Source: Enterococcus silesiacus
Lineage (GTDB): Bacteria; Bacillota; Bacilli; Lactobacillales; Enterococcaceae
Length of the DNA stretch: 64,000 nucleotides
Direction of reading: 5' to 3'
Assembly (NCBI GenBank): GCA_001465115.1
Contig: CP013614.1
Location: forward strand, 806,001-870,000
The first letter of the stretch is position 1. The number at the start of each line of letters is the position of its first letter. The position numbers and the translations under genes are program-made. A model generated the notes under the pieces. It was given only the letters and a program-made list of their open reading frames with translations. It was not told where the DNA came from and searched no databases. This document shows, in pieces, positions 34,401-44,295 of the stretch.

Positions 34401-35870
34401 ATGAAATATTTATATCAACAATTGCTAGCCTTTTGGGGTGTGATCATTCTGATTATTTTGATTGTTGGCACCTCGTTTACGCAACTGACCAAAAAAACAA
34501 TGCAGGATACAAATTATGAGCAGCTGCGTGGCTATGCGCAGTCAGCTTGGAAGACAAAAGACTCAATCAATCGCTATCCTGGAATGTCTGATCAAGAGTT
34601 ACTAAATATGTCGTTTACGTTGTCTGAGAGCGTGTTAAGTAAGCAAGATGTGCAGTTTGTTTTTATTGATCGAGAAATGGCGATTCAATACCCAGTCAAT
34701 ACAGAAAAAAAATTAGATTACTCGTTGATCGAAAGTAAGTGGGATAATTTGATGGCAGGTCAACAAGAGTATACGACTATCGATAAAGATATTTATGGAA
34801 ATAAGCAAATGTCATCTTATGTGATGTTACCAGTGACTCAAACCAATATTCAGTCAAAGGAAAATACGATCATTGGTGCATTAGTGATTACTCAACCTGC
34901 TAAGAATGTGTCAGACAGTGTTGATGCAATCACAGCCAATTTATTCAAAGGTTTTATCATATCAAGTATTGTCAGCTTGATCTTGAGTTATTTCTTCGCT
35001 AGTTTCCAAGTGAAGCGGATCAATCGTATGAGAAAAGCTACCAAAGAGATAACTAGCGGTAATTTTGATATCAAACTTGTAACTCATGACAAGGATGAGT
35101 TTGATGATTTAGCAGAAGATTTTAATAAAATGGCAAGATCGCTAAAAGAATCTAGAGAAGAAATTGATCGTCAGGAAGATCGACGGCGCCAATTTATGGC
35201 AGATGCCTCTCATGAGATGAGAACACCTTTGACGACCATCAATGGATTGTTGGAAGGCCTGCAGTATAATGCAATACCAGAGACGCAAAGAGAAAATGCC
35301 ATCAAGCTTATGCAAAATGAAACGTCGCGCTTAATTCGATTAGTGAATGAAAACTTAGATTATGAAAAGATCAGAACGAATCAAATTAGTATTGTAGTGA
35401 AAAAATTTGATGCAACTGAAACATTAAAGAATATCTTAACGCAATTAGAAGGAAAAGCTGCTACGGCGAATGACAAGCTTATTTTAGAAGCTGATGAAGC
35501 AATTGATGTTTATGCAGATTATGATCGCTTTGTTCAGATCATGGTTAACATTATTCAAAATGCGATACAGTTTACCCAAGATGGCGAGATTCGTGTTCAT
35601 TTGCAAAAAGGCTACTTAGAAACGATTATCACAATTTCTGATACTGGTATTGGAATGACAGAAGAACAGGTTCATAATATTTGGGATCGTTACTACAAAG
35701 TAGATCCATCTAGAAAAAACACTAAATATGGTGAATCTGGCTTAGGTCTATCAATTGTTCAACAGCTGGTTCGTTTACACAAAGGAAAGATCAGTGTAGA
35801 AAGTGAAGCAGGTAAGGGGACAAGCTTTACTATTTCATTTCCTGATGTAGAAATAGAAGATGAAGACTAA
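34401..35870 (+). CDS. Sensor histidine kinase
   Basis: Membrane sensor kinase (489 residues). Two spans (about 7-28 and 183-200) enclose an extracellular sensor of about 150 residues. A HAMP domain (about 201-255), HisKA with ADASHEMRTPL (His271) and an HATPase_c domain with N-box NIIQNAIQF, DTGIGM and GESGLGLSI follow. It begins one base after the response regulator stop. The signal is unknown. Confidence 0.93.
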   Translation: MKYLYQQLLAFWGVIILIILIVGTSFTQLTKKTMQDTNYEQLRGYAQSAWKTKDSINRYPGMSDQELLNMSFTLSESVLSKQDVQFVFIDREMAIQYPVNTEKKLDYSLIESKWDNLMAGQQEYTTIDKDIYGNKQMSSYVMLPVTQTNIQSKENTIIGALVITQPAKNVSDSVDAITANLFKGFIISSIVSLILSYFFASFQVKRINRMRKATKEITSGNFDIKLVTHDKDEFDDLAEDFNKMARSLKESREEIDRQEDRRRQFMADASHEMRTPLTTINGLLEGLQYNAIPETQRENAIKLMQNETSRLIRLVNENLDYEKIRTNQISIVVKKFDATETLKNILTQLEGKAATANDKLILEADEAIDVYADYDRFVQIMVNIIQNAIQFTQDGEIRVHLQKGYLETIITISDTGIGMTEEQVHNIWDRYYKVDPSRKNTKYGESGLGLSIVQQLVRLHKGKISVESEAGKGTSFTISFPDVEIEDED

Positions 35871-35872
35871 AT

Positions 35873-35916
35873 AAAAAAGATCTAGTTAAACAAAAACGTT
35901 TAACTAGATCTTTTTT
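35873..35916. terminator. Bidirectional terminator after the two-component system
   Basis: A perfect 19-base inverted repeat (35873-35891 with 35898-35916) with A and T ends, between convergent genes. Confidence 0.92.
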
Positions 35917-36466
35917 AAGCTGTTTTGATAATTTTATCCATATACGGACTTTCAGCAATTTGAATATCATTGGTTAGAACTAAAATAGCTTTCTTTTTTT
36001 CTTTGGCTATTTTTTGAAGCAATGGTAATAGTTCTTGGCGTTGGGCAACAGAGAGTTTTTGAAAGATATCATCGATAATGATGATATCTTTATCAATAAG
36101 AAGTAATTGAACTAACTGCAGTTTGATTTGTTCAAAAGAGGTCAGAGTATCTTCTGATTTGACCAATACGCTTGGATTAAGAGCGACATAATCGAATAAT
36201 TCATTGAGCAACTTCTTTTTATCTTTTTCTTTGATGTTGGATCCGACAAAGAGGTTATCTCTAATGGAAAGGTAAGGTAAAAAGGTATTTTCAGATAAAA
36301 TAAAACCGATCGCCATTGACTGCTTCATATCGAATGTTTTATCGATAAGAAAGTAAAAATCTGCTTGAATGCTGCTTTGATCCTCTAAAAGTACAGTCAT
36401 ATGTTGCTGTTGAAATAGCTCATTAAAACTATCTTCGGTCCAATTTTTTGCTAAAGGAAAATTCAT
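35915..36466 (-). CDS. P-loop-less ABC ATPase-like protein
   Basis: Protein of 183 residues that aligns by pattern with the C-terminal two thirds of an ABC ATPase. A Q-loop-like GFILSENTFLPYLSIRDNLFVG (about 74-95), a decayed signature TSFEQIKLQLVQ (about 128-139) and a Walker B-like DIIIIDDIF (about 147-155; Asp in place of the catalytic Glu) are visible. The Walker A loop is absent: the first 50 residues contain no GxxGxGK. It starts 4 bases after the half-size permease gene. Either a decaying transporter or a non-hydrolysing regulator. Confidence 0.7.
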   Translation of the reverse strand: MNFPLAKNWTEDSFNELFQQQHMTVLLEDQSSIQADFYFLIDKTFDMKQSMAIGFILSENTFLPYLSIRDNLFVGSNIKEKDKKKLLNELFDYVALNPSVLVKSEDTLTSFEQIKLQLVQLLLIDKDIIIIDDIFQKLSVAQRQELLPLLQKIAKEKKKAILVLTNDIQIAESPYMDKIIKTA

Positions 36467-36470
36467 TTAC

Positions 36471-37181
36471 TCACGTCCTAAATACTTTTTTTGAATTGAA
36501 TGAAAGAAAATAGGTTAAAAACAGGGTGATGCTAGATCCCACAGATAATAATAGTAGACAGTTTCTTGAAAAAGCTTTAAAAATTGTGAGAATCGGTAAA
36601 TTGCTAATGCTCATAGATAAAAAATGTGTATCGCTTGCTGTATTTGCTAAATGATTGGGTGTGCTTTCTATTAATACTTTTGATGAGAAAAAAGCAACGG
36701 GCTTGACGCCTAGGCTTTTTGCAAGCAATGGTCTGACTTGTATTAAAATATATTCATATGTATGCTGACAGACAATAAGAAACAGTGCCATTGTGATTAT
36801 TCCGGCTAATATGGGAATAATACTTTCTAATATAGATTGTTTAATGACAAATCGATTGGAAAATCCCATAATGCGCCATTTCATCATATCTTGCTTTTTT
36901 ATTTTTAACGAGATGAAAAGTAACATAGTGAACAATAGTCCCCACACAAACAAAGTAATTAGATACAATGAAGAATAAAACTGAATGGTTTTTTGATAAT
37001 TGGTGTGATAGTCAGTAACGTTAAGCAGATTGCTTATCTGATTATAAAAAGATTTTTCAATATCGATAAGATTTAAAATACTGGTTAATATAAAAAGAAA
37101 AAAAGCAGAGCAGACACCAATGCCAAAGGAAATTTTTTTATGGTAAGAAACGCTAGCGAAAGCGTAACGTATGCTTTTCAA
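36471..37181 (-). CDS. Half-size FtsX/MacB-like permease
   Basis: Membrane protein of 236 residues with a span at about 17-38, two spans near 70-90 and 118-138, and a last span at about 210-228. The pattern is that of an FtsX-type ABC permease of reduced size. It is followed at once by the P-loop-less ATPase-like gene, forming a transporter-like pair. No substrate can be named. Not assigned to a known named family. Confidence 0.6.
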   Translation of the reverse strand: MKSIRYAFASVSYHKKISFGIGVCSAFFLFILTSILNLIDIEKSFYNQISNLLNVTDYHTNYQKTIQFYSSLYLITLFVWGLLFTMLLFISLKIKKQDMMKWRIMGFSNRFVIKQSILESIIPILAGIITMALFLIVCQHTYEYILIQVRPLLAKSLGVKPVAFFSSKVLIESTPNHLANTASDTHFLSMSISNLPILTIFKAFSRNCLLLLSVGSSITLFLTYFLSFNSKKVFRT

Positions 37182-37245
37182 ATCTGTTCACCTCACTAAA
37201 CTAAGTATAAAAGAAGAATATGAATTAATTATGAATAAGATATAA

Positions 37246-37276
37246 AAAAGCTTGAGTAATTTACTCAAGCTTTTAT
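37246..37276 (-). terminator. Terminator of ltaS
   Basis: AAAAGCTTGAGTAA (37246-37259) pairs with TTACTCAAGCTTTT (37261-37274); on the minus strand the right arm is followed by more T residues. It separates ltaS from the permease pair downstream. Confidence 0.85.
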
Positions 37277-37288
37277 GATTGTTTTGTG

Positions 37289-39406
37289 TTATTTTCCAGA
37301 TTTCAGATAATCTTGGAAAGATTCAGTATGGTATTTATCAACTGTTGAGGTACTATTATTTTTACTGTAAACACTAGTTGATTTTGTCCCTTTGTCCTCT
37401 TCGATTTTTTCTAATTGTTTCAATTGATCTTTGTAATTATAATCATCCGGATTTACTGGAGTTAATCCACTATTTGTGTAAAAACGTAATAGGTCACCAT
37501 TGGTTGTTTGGTCGGACATTTGAAGCTGTAAGTTGGCTTTGTCTTTCAATTCTTTCGCTTCTTGTTTCTCTTGTTCAGTTGGCTCTTCTAACAAACGGCC
37601 AGTTGCAGTTTCATAAATACTAGAACCTAACATCGTATATTTAGGTGAAACGTAGTTACCATTTCTAAAGGCAACCAGTTGAGCATTTTCTTTAGAGAAC
37701 AAGTCTTGTCCCATTTGAATATAGTTCTTAGTATCAATACCCATTAAATGTAATAGGGTAGGTAAAGCATCAATTTGACCACCGTAAGTGTGGTTGATAC
37801 CGCCGTTTGTTTGACCTGGAACATGAATCATATAAGGAACACGTTGCATTGTTGAATTATCAAAGTCATTCCAAGTCGATTTGGTTTTTCCAACTAATTC
37901 AGCCAAGTTATCATTTCTAGAAGTTGAAATACCGTAATGATCCCCGTAAAGGACTATGACAGAGTTATCATACAATCCAGAAGCTTTTAAATAATTAAAG
38001 AATTCTTCAACTGATTTATCAAGATAGTTGGCTGTAGCAAAATATCCATTGATGGTTTCATCAGATGTTTGAGCAATCGGAAATCCAGCTTCATCATTTG
38101 TAAATTGAGAATATGGATAGTGATTAGAAACAGCAATGAACTTAGAGTAAAACGGTTGTTGTAAATGTTCCAAGTATTGTGCAGACTGTTGGAAAAATGG
38201 TTTGTCATGCAAGCCATATTGGAATGAGTTATCTTCATTGACATCATAGTAATTTGCATCAAAGAAGTAATTATAGCCTAAATGTTTGTATGTTTCATTA
38301 CGATTCCAGAAGTTTCCAGCATTACCATGGAAGACAGCACTTGTATAGCCCGCTTCTTGACCTAGAATAGCAGGGGCCGCTTCAAAGGTATTTTTTCCAC
38401 CTACTTGAGTAAATAGAGAACCTTGATCTAAACCAAATAATGAATTTTCAAACATAGTTTCAGCGTCACTTGTTTTGCCTTGTCCCACTTGATGGAAGAA
38501 GTTATCAAAACTATAGGTACTGTTACTGTGATAGAGACTGTTGATAAAAGGTGTAACAACATGTTCAGCACCCTTTTCGTCTTTTAATTTATAATCAATC
38601 AAAAATTGTTGGAAACTTTCTAAGTGGATATAAATAACATTTTTGCCTTTAGCCATACCAAATGTATCAGAATTTGGTGCAGCATAATGACCTTTGACAT
38701 AATCAGAAACAGCATCCATGTCGTTCTCGCTAGCTTCTGCTCGCACTTGGTTTGTTTGATAAGTTGTTACGCCATCATAAACCGTGAAGGCATTCAATCC
38801 TAAAAATTTAACAATGTAGTCACGAGAAAATTGACGTCCTAATAATTGTGGGCGTGCAGTTTCAGCTAACGTTAAATTTGCTACAAAGAATAAAGCCGAC
38901 AACATACTGATCGAAACAGCTACCCGAGCTCTAACTGGACGTTCATCTGTCTTGATTTTTTTAGTAAGCAACAAAATGCCAACAATAATAAAATCAAGCC
39001 AATAAAGCACATCGTAAGGTCTGAATAAACGGAGAGCACTTTCGCCAAGACCGCTGGCAACCTTACCAGCACCAAGCATGGTATTAACTGTAATGAAGTC
39101 AGTAAATTCTCTATAATACACCACGTTTGAGAATAACAATAAAGACATCAAGAAATAAATGATCATCATAGTAATATATGAAGCTTTTTTTCTTCTCACA
39201 TATAATGCAATAGCTAATAAGAAAAAGGTAGAAGCTATTGGATTAATGAAAAGAATGAAGTACTCAAAGGCATTCTCGATTCTTAAGTGAAAATCAACTG
39301 TATAAGCAAAAATGTTTTTCAGCCAGATTAACAAAGCAACAAACCCAAACAGTCCCAACCGGGTATTTAAAAATTTAGGCATATGCATTTTTTTGATAAT
39401 ATTCAA
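37289..39406 (-). CDS. ltaS: Lipoteichoic acid synthase
   Basis: Polyglycerolphosphate synthase (705 residues), a membrane enzyme that builds lipoteichoic acid from phosphatidylglycerol. Five N-terminal spans (to about 180) are followed by an extracellular sulfatase-fold domain. Catalytic features: Glu263 (IHLESF), nucleophile Thr312 (GQGKTSDAE), SNHYPYSQF, and Asp489-His490 (YGDHYG). The start is TTG 39406, with GGAAAGGAT 9 bases upstream. The C-terminal about 70 residues are charged low-complexity sequence. A single-gene transcript with its own terminator. Confidence 0.93.
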   Translation of the reverse strand: MNIIKKMHMPKFLNTRLGLFGFVALLIWLKNIFAYTVDFHLRIENAFEYFILFINPIASTFFLLAIALYVRRKKASYITMMIIYFLMSLLLFSNVVYYREFTDFITVNTMLGAGKVASGLGESALRLFRPYDVLYWLDFIIVGILLLTKKIKTDERPVRARVAVSISMLSALFFVANLTLAETARPQLLGRQFSRDYIVKFLGLNAFTVYDGVTTYQTNQVRAEASENDMDAVSDYVKGHYAAPNSDTFGMAKGKNVIYIHLESFQQFLIDYKLKDEKGAEHVVTPFINSLYHSNSTYSFDNFFHQVGQGKTSDAETMFENSLFGLDQGSLFTQVGGKNTFEAAPAILGQEAGYTSAVFHGNAGNFWNRNETYKHLGYNYFFDANYYDVNEDNSFQYGLHDKPFFQQSAQYLEHLQQPFYSKFIAVSNHYPYSQFTNDEAGFPIAQTSDETINGYFATANYLDKSVEEFFNYLKASGLYDNSVIVLYGDHYGISTSRNDNLAELVGKTKSTWNDFDNSTMQRVPYMIHVPGQTNGGINHTYGGQIDALPTLLHLMGIDTKNYIQMGQDLFSKENAQLVAFRNGNYVSPKYTMLGSSIYETATGRLLEEPTEQEKQEAKELKDKANLQLQMSDQTTNGDLLRFYTNSGLTPVNPDDYNYKDQLKQLEKIEEDKGTKSTSVYSKNNSTSTVDKYHTESFQDYLKSGK

Positions 39407-39701
39407 AGTAAACGTATCCTTTCCAAAGTCAAATCTAAAAGAAAGCCGTGAAAAATTTCAAAGGCTTTCAATATACTGTTCTAATTCTACTCTCTCTCTA
39501 ATTTTATGTCAATTTAAATCAGGTTTTTGAGGTGGAAAAGTTAATAAAATTTTACTTTTCTTAATATGTTGAACGAAAGTAAAGTCGATATAGTTAACGA
39601 CAGAAACGTTATTATTTGATATACTAGCGGATGATAAGGACACGAGCAAACCCAGCTTGTCTATTAAAAAATTCAAATTTGTCTAAAGGATGTAATGAAA
39701 A

Positions 39702-40874
39702 ATGAATATAATAGTAACAAAAAAATCTGAAAAAAAATTTAAAGGCGGATATCCTCTTATTCAAAAGGAAGATTTATTCGATGTGCCACAGTCATTTTCA
39801 CAGGAATGGGTCAAATTTGTCGACAGTAAAGGTCAATTTATCGCAACTGGCTATCTTGGTGAGCAGAACAAGGGGATTGGGTGGCTAGTTAATTGGCAAG
39901 GAAGTGTGGATTCACTTTTTTTAGAAGGATTATTTATAAACGCTAAAGGTCATCGAATGGTATTTGAGCAAGATGACTCGACATCCGCTTATCGCTTGTT
40001 TAACGGAGAAGGAGATGGACTCGGTGGTTTAATCATTGACCGTTATGATGATTTTGCAGTGTTTTCTTGGTATAACGAAACGCTATATTGCATGAAAGAA
40101 GAAATCATCCAGGCCTTTAGAGTAAGTTTTCCAGAAATTAAAGGAGCTTATGAAAAAATCCGTTTTGCTACTAAGTCATTGCCAGAGTCTCAAAAATTAT
40201 TTGGCTTAGATGCACCTGTTCCGTTGTTGGTTTATGAAAATGGTGTTGCCTACGCAACATATTTAAATGATGGTTTAATGACAGGTATTTTTCTAGATCA
40301 AAAAGAAGTGCGAGGGCGCTTAGTAGAAGGTGTTGCGGCAGGTAAAACTGTGTTAAACATGTTTAGTTATACAGGCGCTTTTTCGGTTGCTAGTGCAATG
40401 GGTGGTTCGAGTACAACAACAAGTGTGGATTTAGCTAAGCGTAGTTTACCAAAGACGAAAGAGCAGTTTGACATGAATCACTTAGCAGTAGAGGATCAGA
40501 AAATTATTGTCATGGATGTTTTTGAGTATTTTAAATATGCTGTTCGTAAGCAGTTAAGCTATGATGTGATCATTTTAGATCCGCCAAGTTTTGCTCGAAA
40601 TAAGAAAAAAGTATTTTCAGTGGCTAAAAATTATGGGGACTTAGTCAAGGACTCTGTGACTATTTTAAAAGATCGAGGGTTGCTGATTGCTTCGACAAAT
40701 GCTGCAAATATTTCTTTGGAAAAATACAAAAAAATGATTGTCGACGCATTGGAAGAAAAACAAGTTCGTTATCAATTCAAGGAAACATATCAATTACCAA
40801 GTGACTTTAAAACGAATAAACATTTCGAAGAAGGCAATTATTTGAAAGTCTTTTTCATAGAAATAAAGAAATAG
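39702..40874 (+). CDS. Class I SAM-dependent rRNA methyltransferase (RlmI-like)
   Basis: Methyltransferase of 390 residues of the YccW/RlmI group. An N-terminal PUA-like region (about 1-70) is followed by a Rossmann methyltransferase domain: NMFSYTGAFSVASA (SAM-binding motif I) and DPPSFARNKK (catalytic motif IV). In E. coli RlmI makes m5C1962 in 23S rRNA; Firmicutes homologues (YwbD) are less studied. Transcribed alone. Confidence 0.87.
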   Translation: MNIIVTKKSEKKFKGGYPLIQKEDLFDVPQSFSQEWVKFVDSKGQFIATGYLGEQNKGIGWLVNWQGSVDSLFLEGLFINAKGHRMVFEQDDSTSAYRLFNGEGDGLGGLIIDRYDDFAVFSWYNETLYCMKEEIIQAFRVSFPEIKGAYEKIRFATKSLPESQKLFGLDAPVPLLVYENGVAYATYLNDGLMTGIFLDQKEVRGRLVEGVAAGKTVLNMFSYTGAFSVASAMGGSSTTTSVDLAKRSLPKTKEQFDMNHLAVEDQKIIVMDVFEYFKYAVRKQLSYDVIILDPPSFARNKKKVFSVAKNYGDLVKDSVTILKDRGLLIASTNAANISLEKYKKMIVDALEEKQVRYQFKETYQLPSDFKTNKHFEEGNYLKVFFIEIKK

Positions 40875-40879
40875 AAAGA

Positions 40880-40945
40880 AGATGGGGCAGAAGTGTTTAA
40901 CCTTATTTCCGAAGGGGTTGCTTCTGCTTCCACCGTTCATCCGGA
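40880..40945. repeat. Repeat A, copy 3 (inverted, internally deleted)
   Basis: GGGGCAGAAGTGTTTAA joins directly to CTTATTTCCGAAGGGGTTGC, TTCTGCTTCCACCGTTCATCCGGA. This is the reverse complement of the two ends of repeat A as seen at 48795-48929, missing the central segment with the AAAATTTG palindrome. It lies between convergent genes. Confidence 0.75.
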
Positions 40946-40951
40946 ATCCAT

Positions 40952-40996
40952 GTGATTGAGATATGACTCGAAGAGTTATCTCCCAATCACTTTTTT
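40952..40996 (+). terminator. Terminator of the RlmI-like gene
   Basis: GTGATTGAGATATGACTC pairs with GAGTTATCTCCCAATCAC around a GAA loop (some mismatches) and is followed by six T. Confidence 0.75.
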
Positions 40997-41893
40997 CTAT
41001 TGATAAAACAAGCTTTGTGCAAATGGAACAATAAATTCTTTAAAGCGTAAAGCAGCCGGTGAAAGAAAATGATCTTTTTTGGTAGCTAGATAAATATAGC
41101 GCGGATAAAAATTGTCCTCAAGAGTCAAAGTTTTAACAGCATAGGCGGAAATTGATGGGATTTTAGGCATCAGTGCAATTCCATAACCATAGGCTACAAA
41201 TCCAAGCATAGTGTGATCTTCTTCTACTTCACAAACGATAGCTGGTGTGATGGAAGCGGCAGTCAACATTTTATCAAGATAAGGCCGCAAGCCACTTCGT
41301 TCATTAAAATAAACAAAAGGGTACTCACTTATTTGTTTCAACGAAATACTGTCATATGCAGCTAAAGGATGGTTTAACGGTACAACCAAAACAATTTCTT
41401 GTTCCGTTAAGATCTCGTAATTAAGTTGTTCATCTTCTTTTAGCTTGGACGTAATCGCAATATCTACATCTTCTTTTATGAGTAAGTCCGTCATATCTGA
41501 TGAATTGCCTTGAAATAAATTAAAGCGGATTTGTTCATTACCAGGATAGGTTGAAAATTCTTTCATTAGCATTGGAGCTAAAAAAGAACCTGCAGTATAA
41601 ATAAAACCAAAATCAATCAACCCTTTTTCTGGACTAACTAATTCTTTCAAGGCACGTTCACCTTTGGCTAATTCTTCTAAAGCCGTTGAAACATATGTAT
41701 AGAAAAATTTTCCGTATTTTGTTAATTGAATATTTCTTCCTTTTTTTTCAAATAGCTTTGCATCCAATTCCTTTTCTAATTCTGACATAGAGTGGCTTAA
41801 ATTGGGCTGTGTGGTATTTAATAATTTGGCTGCATGTGTCATGTGTTGAGTATCCGCCAGCATTCTAAAAAATTCTAGTTGTCGCAAATTCAT
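40997..41893 (-). CDS. LysR-family regulator of the quinate/shikimate cluster
   Basis: LysR-type transcription factor (298 residues). The helix-turn-helix (about 1-60) contains FFRMLADTQHMTHAAKLLNTTQPNLSHSM, and a two-lobed periplasmic-binding-like effector domain follows (about 90-290). It is divergent from the oxidoreductase/aroE/MFS/aroD operon, so it most likely activates that operon in response to quinate, shikimate or a derivative. The 325-base gap holds inverted repeats suited to LysR binding. Confidence 0.9.
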   Translation of the reverse strand: MNLRQLEFFRMLADTQHMTHAAKLLNTTQPNLSHSMSELEKELDAKLFEKKGRNIQLTKYGKFFYTYVSTALEELAKGERALKELVSPEKGLIDFGFIYTAGSFLAPMLMKEFSTYPGNEQIRFNLFQGNSSDMTDLLIKEDVDIAITSKLKEDEQLNYEILTEQEIVLVVPLNHPLAAYDSISLKQISEYPFVYFNERSGLRPYLDKMLTAASITPAIVCEVEEDHTMLGFVAYGYGIALMPKIPSISAYAVKTLTLEDNFYPRYIYLATKKDHFLSPAALRFKEFIVPFAQSLFYQ

Positions 41894-42032
41894 AAGTAAT
41901 ACTCCTTATCAGTCGTTCATCTATAAGTACAGTTTATCAATAAATGTAGAATTATGCATTAAATAAAGAGAAAATGAGCTAAGTTATATATATATGAATA
42001 TTATTTATGAAAAATATAAAAAACATTCATTG

Positions 42033-42067
42033 GAATTTATTGGTTTGATGAATTAGAATAAATTCAT
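42033..42067. promoter_or_regulatory. LysR-type operator candidate in the 325-base divergent gap
   Basis: Two nested inverted repeats occur: GAATTTATT (42033-42041) with AATAAATTC (42057-42065), and ATGAATT-AGAATA-AATTCAT (42048-42067). The second fits the T-N11-A pattern of LysR sites. The rest of the 41894-42218 gap is AT-rich with no further element recognised; a GGAGG site precedes the operon. Confidence 0.45.
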
Positions 42068-42218
42068 AGCAATTGTGAAAAAAGTAACAAGATGAAGTAA
42101 CATTTTGGTGAGCGAATCTGCTAGAAAAATGGCATGTGACAAAAAGCACCTCAGTCATAAGTTTCTATTTTCCTAGGGATTAACCGATGTGTTCCGCTTT
42201 TAAAAATAGGAGGTTATC

Positions 42219-44279
42219 ATGAATAATTATCAAGCAATCTTTGAACCTTTAACTGTAAAACGTATGACCTTAAAAAATCGTGTTGTTATGCCACCAATGG
42301 GAACGAATTTCGCCAATATGGATGGCACGTTCAGTATGCAACATGTGTCGTATTATGAACAACGTGCTAAAGGTGGAACAGGTTTAATTACATTAGAAAA
42401 TGTCTGTATTGATTATCCGATGGGGACAAATGGTGCCCGCCAATTAAGAATGGATAATGATCAATATATCTCAGGGCTATGGCATTTTAATGAAAAAATG
42501 CATGCCTACGGTGCCTGTACTTCGGTTCAAATCAACCATGCGGGAGCTTCAGCTTATGGACTACGTTTAGAAGGAGAGCAACCTGTTTCAGCATCGAATA
42601 TTCCTTCTAAGAAGGGCAATCCGATTCCCCGTCCATTGACTGAAGAAGAAATTTATGGAATTGTTGATCGCTATGCAGATGGTGCTTTAAGAGCGCAACG
42701 TGCTGGCTTTGATTGTGTAGAAATTCACGCAGGACATTCTTATCTTTTAAGTCAATTTTTATCTCCTTTATACAATAAGCGTACAGATAAATTTGGCGGA
42801 AGTCCAGAAAATCGTGCTCGTTTGACTAAACTAGTGGTTGAAGCTGTTAGGAAAGCTGTTGGTCCATTTTTCCCGATCTCGCTGCGCTTCAGTGCTGACG
42901 AATTGTTAGAAGGCGGTAATACTTTAGAAGATACAATTGAGATTTTACAGTATTTTGCAGATGAAGTAGATATTCTAAATGTTTCTGCTGCATTGAATGA
43001 TAGTTTACAGTATCAAATCGACAAAATGAATTTAGCGGATGGCTGGCGTGCGTATATGTCAAAAGCTGTCAAAGAGCGTTTCCCTGATAAAGTGACAGTA
43101 ACTTCTGGTAATATTCGTAGTCCCAAACGTGCAACTGAAATACTAGAATCTGGGGATGCAGATCTACTAGCAATGGGCCGAGGCTTGATTGCCGAACCTA
43201 ATTGGGTCAACAAAGTGGCTAACGGACAAGAAGATTTACTAAGAAAATGTATTTCCTGCAACATTGGCTGCGCTGATCATCGAATTGCTAAAGCTCGTCC
43301 AATGCGTTGTACGGTTAATCCAGATCTACATTATGAAGATGACTACAAAATGAAACCCGTTTTACATCCAACTAAGATGGTTGTAATTGGTGGCGGTACT
43401 ACAGGACTTGAAGCCGCTGCAACAGCAGCTGAAGTGGGTGTGAATGTTGAGCTATTTGAACAAAAAGATTATCTAGGCGGCTTAGGGCATGAAATTGCTC
43501 GCTTCCCAGATAAGAAAAGAATCGATGATTTTATTACTTATGAAATCAACCGTTGTAAAGAATTAGATAACTTAGCAATCCATCTAAATCAAGCAGCAAC
43601 ATTGTCGGATATTGAAGCAATCGGTCCAGACATTATTGTGAACGCTACTGGGGCTAAACCTTTATTACCACCAATCAATGGTCTAAAAGAACAATTAGAC
43701 AATCCAAACAGAAAAATCTTTTCTATTTTTGATATTTTGGATGATATGTCAAAATTCCAAGAATTTGAAGGCAAAGAAATCATTGTGATCGGTGGCGGTG
43801 CTGTAGGTTTGGACGTTGTAGAATATTACGCTGAACGTGGTGCTAAAAAAGTTAGCATCGTAGAAATGCAAGGTGAAATTGGGAAAGATTTAGATTTGAT
43901 CACTAAACTTGCCATGATGGAGATCGTAGAAAAATTTGGCGTAGAAGTTCATGTTGAAACAAAATTAGCAGAAGTTAGAGCAAGCAGCTTCTTAGTTGAA
44001 AAAGATGGCGAAATGATCGAATTGCCATTTGACTTAGGTTTTGTCTGTTTGGGCATGCGTGCTGAGGCACCGATGATTCGTGAATTGGATCAGTATGCTA
44101 GAAATAACGGTGCTGTACTTTTAAATATGGGAGACAGCAAAGTTGCTAGACGAATCATGGAAGGTACCAGAGAAGCTCGGGACATTTTAAAAACAATTGA
44201 AGTGTTAGAAAATACTCGAACGCAAAAAATGTTATTTGAACAAGCAAAAAATCTACAAAAAGCAACACAAACTATATAA
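42219..44279 (+). CDS. OYE-type NADH:flavin oxidoreductase with Fe-S and FAD domains
   Basis: Modular enzyme (686 residues) like 2,4-dienoyl-CoA reductase or enoate reductase. The FMN barrel (1-about 340) has [10 protein letters not shown] and [17 protein letters not shown] 4Fe-4S motif, CISCNIGC-x13-14-C, lies at about residues 344-364. Then come FAD/NAD domains with dinucleotide motifs ([13 protein letters not shown] and [13 protein letters not shown]). It heads the operon with shikimate dehydrogenase, a transporter and dehydroquinate dehydratase, so it may reduce the ring double bond of shikimate-type compounds. That role is inference. Confidence 0.85.
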   Translation: MNNYQAIFEPLTVKRMTLKNRVVMPPMGTNFANMDGTFSMQHVSYYEQRAKGGTGLITLENVCIDYPMGTNGARQLRMDNDQYISGLWHFNEKMHAYGACTSVQINHAGASAYGLRLEGEQPVSASNIPSKKGNPIPRPLTEEEIYGIVDRYADGALRAQRAGFDCVEIHAGHSYLLSQFLSPLYNKRTDKFGGSPENRARLTKLVVEAVRKAVGPFFPISLRFSADELLEGGNTLEDTIEILQYFADEVDILNVSAALNDSLQYQIDKMNLADGWRAYMSKAVKERFPDKVTVTSGNIRSPKRATEILESGDADLLAMGRGLIAEPNWVNKVANGQEDLLRKCISCNIGCADHRIAKARPMRCTVNPDLHYEDDYKMKPVLHPTKMVVIGGGTTGLEAAATAAEVGVNVELFEQKDYLGGLGHEIARFPDKKRIDDFITYEINRCKELDNLAIHLNQAATLSDIEAIGPDIIVNATGAKPLLPPINGLKEQLDNPNRKIFSIFDILDDMSKFQEFEGKEIIVIGGGAVGLDVVEYYAERGAKKVSIVEMQGEIGKDLDLITKLAMMEIVEKFGVEVHVETKLAEVRASSFLVEKDGEMIELPFDLGFVCLGMRAEAPMIRELDQYARNNGAVLLNMGDSKVARRIMEGTREARDILKTIEVLENTRTQKMLFEQAKNLQKATQTI

Positions 44280-44295
44280 AGCGAGGGAATTTAAA

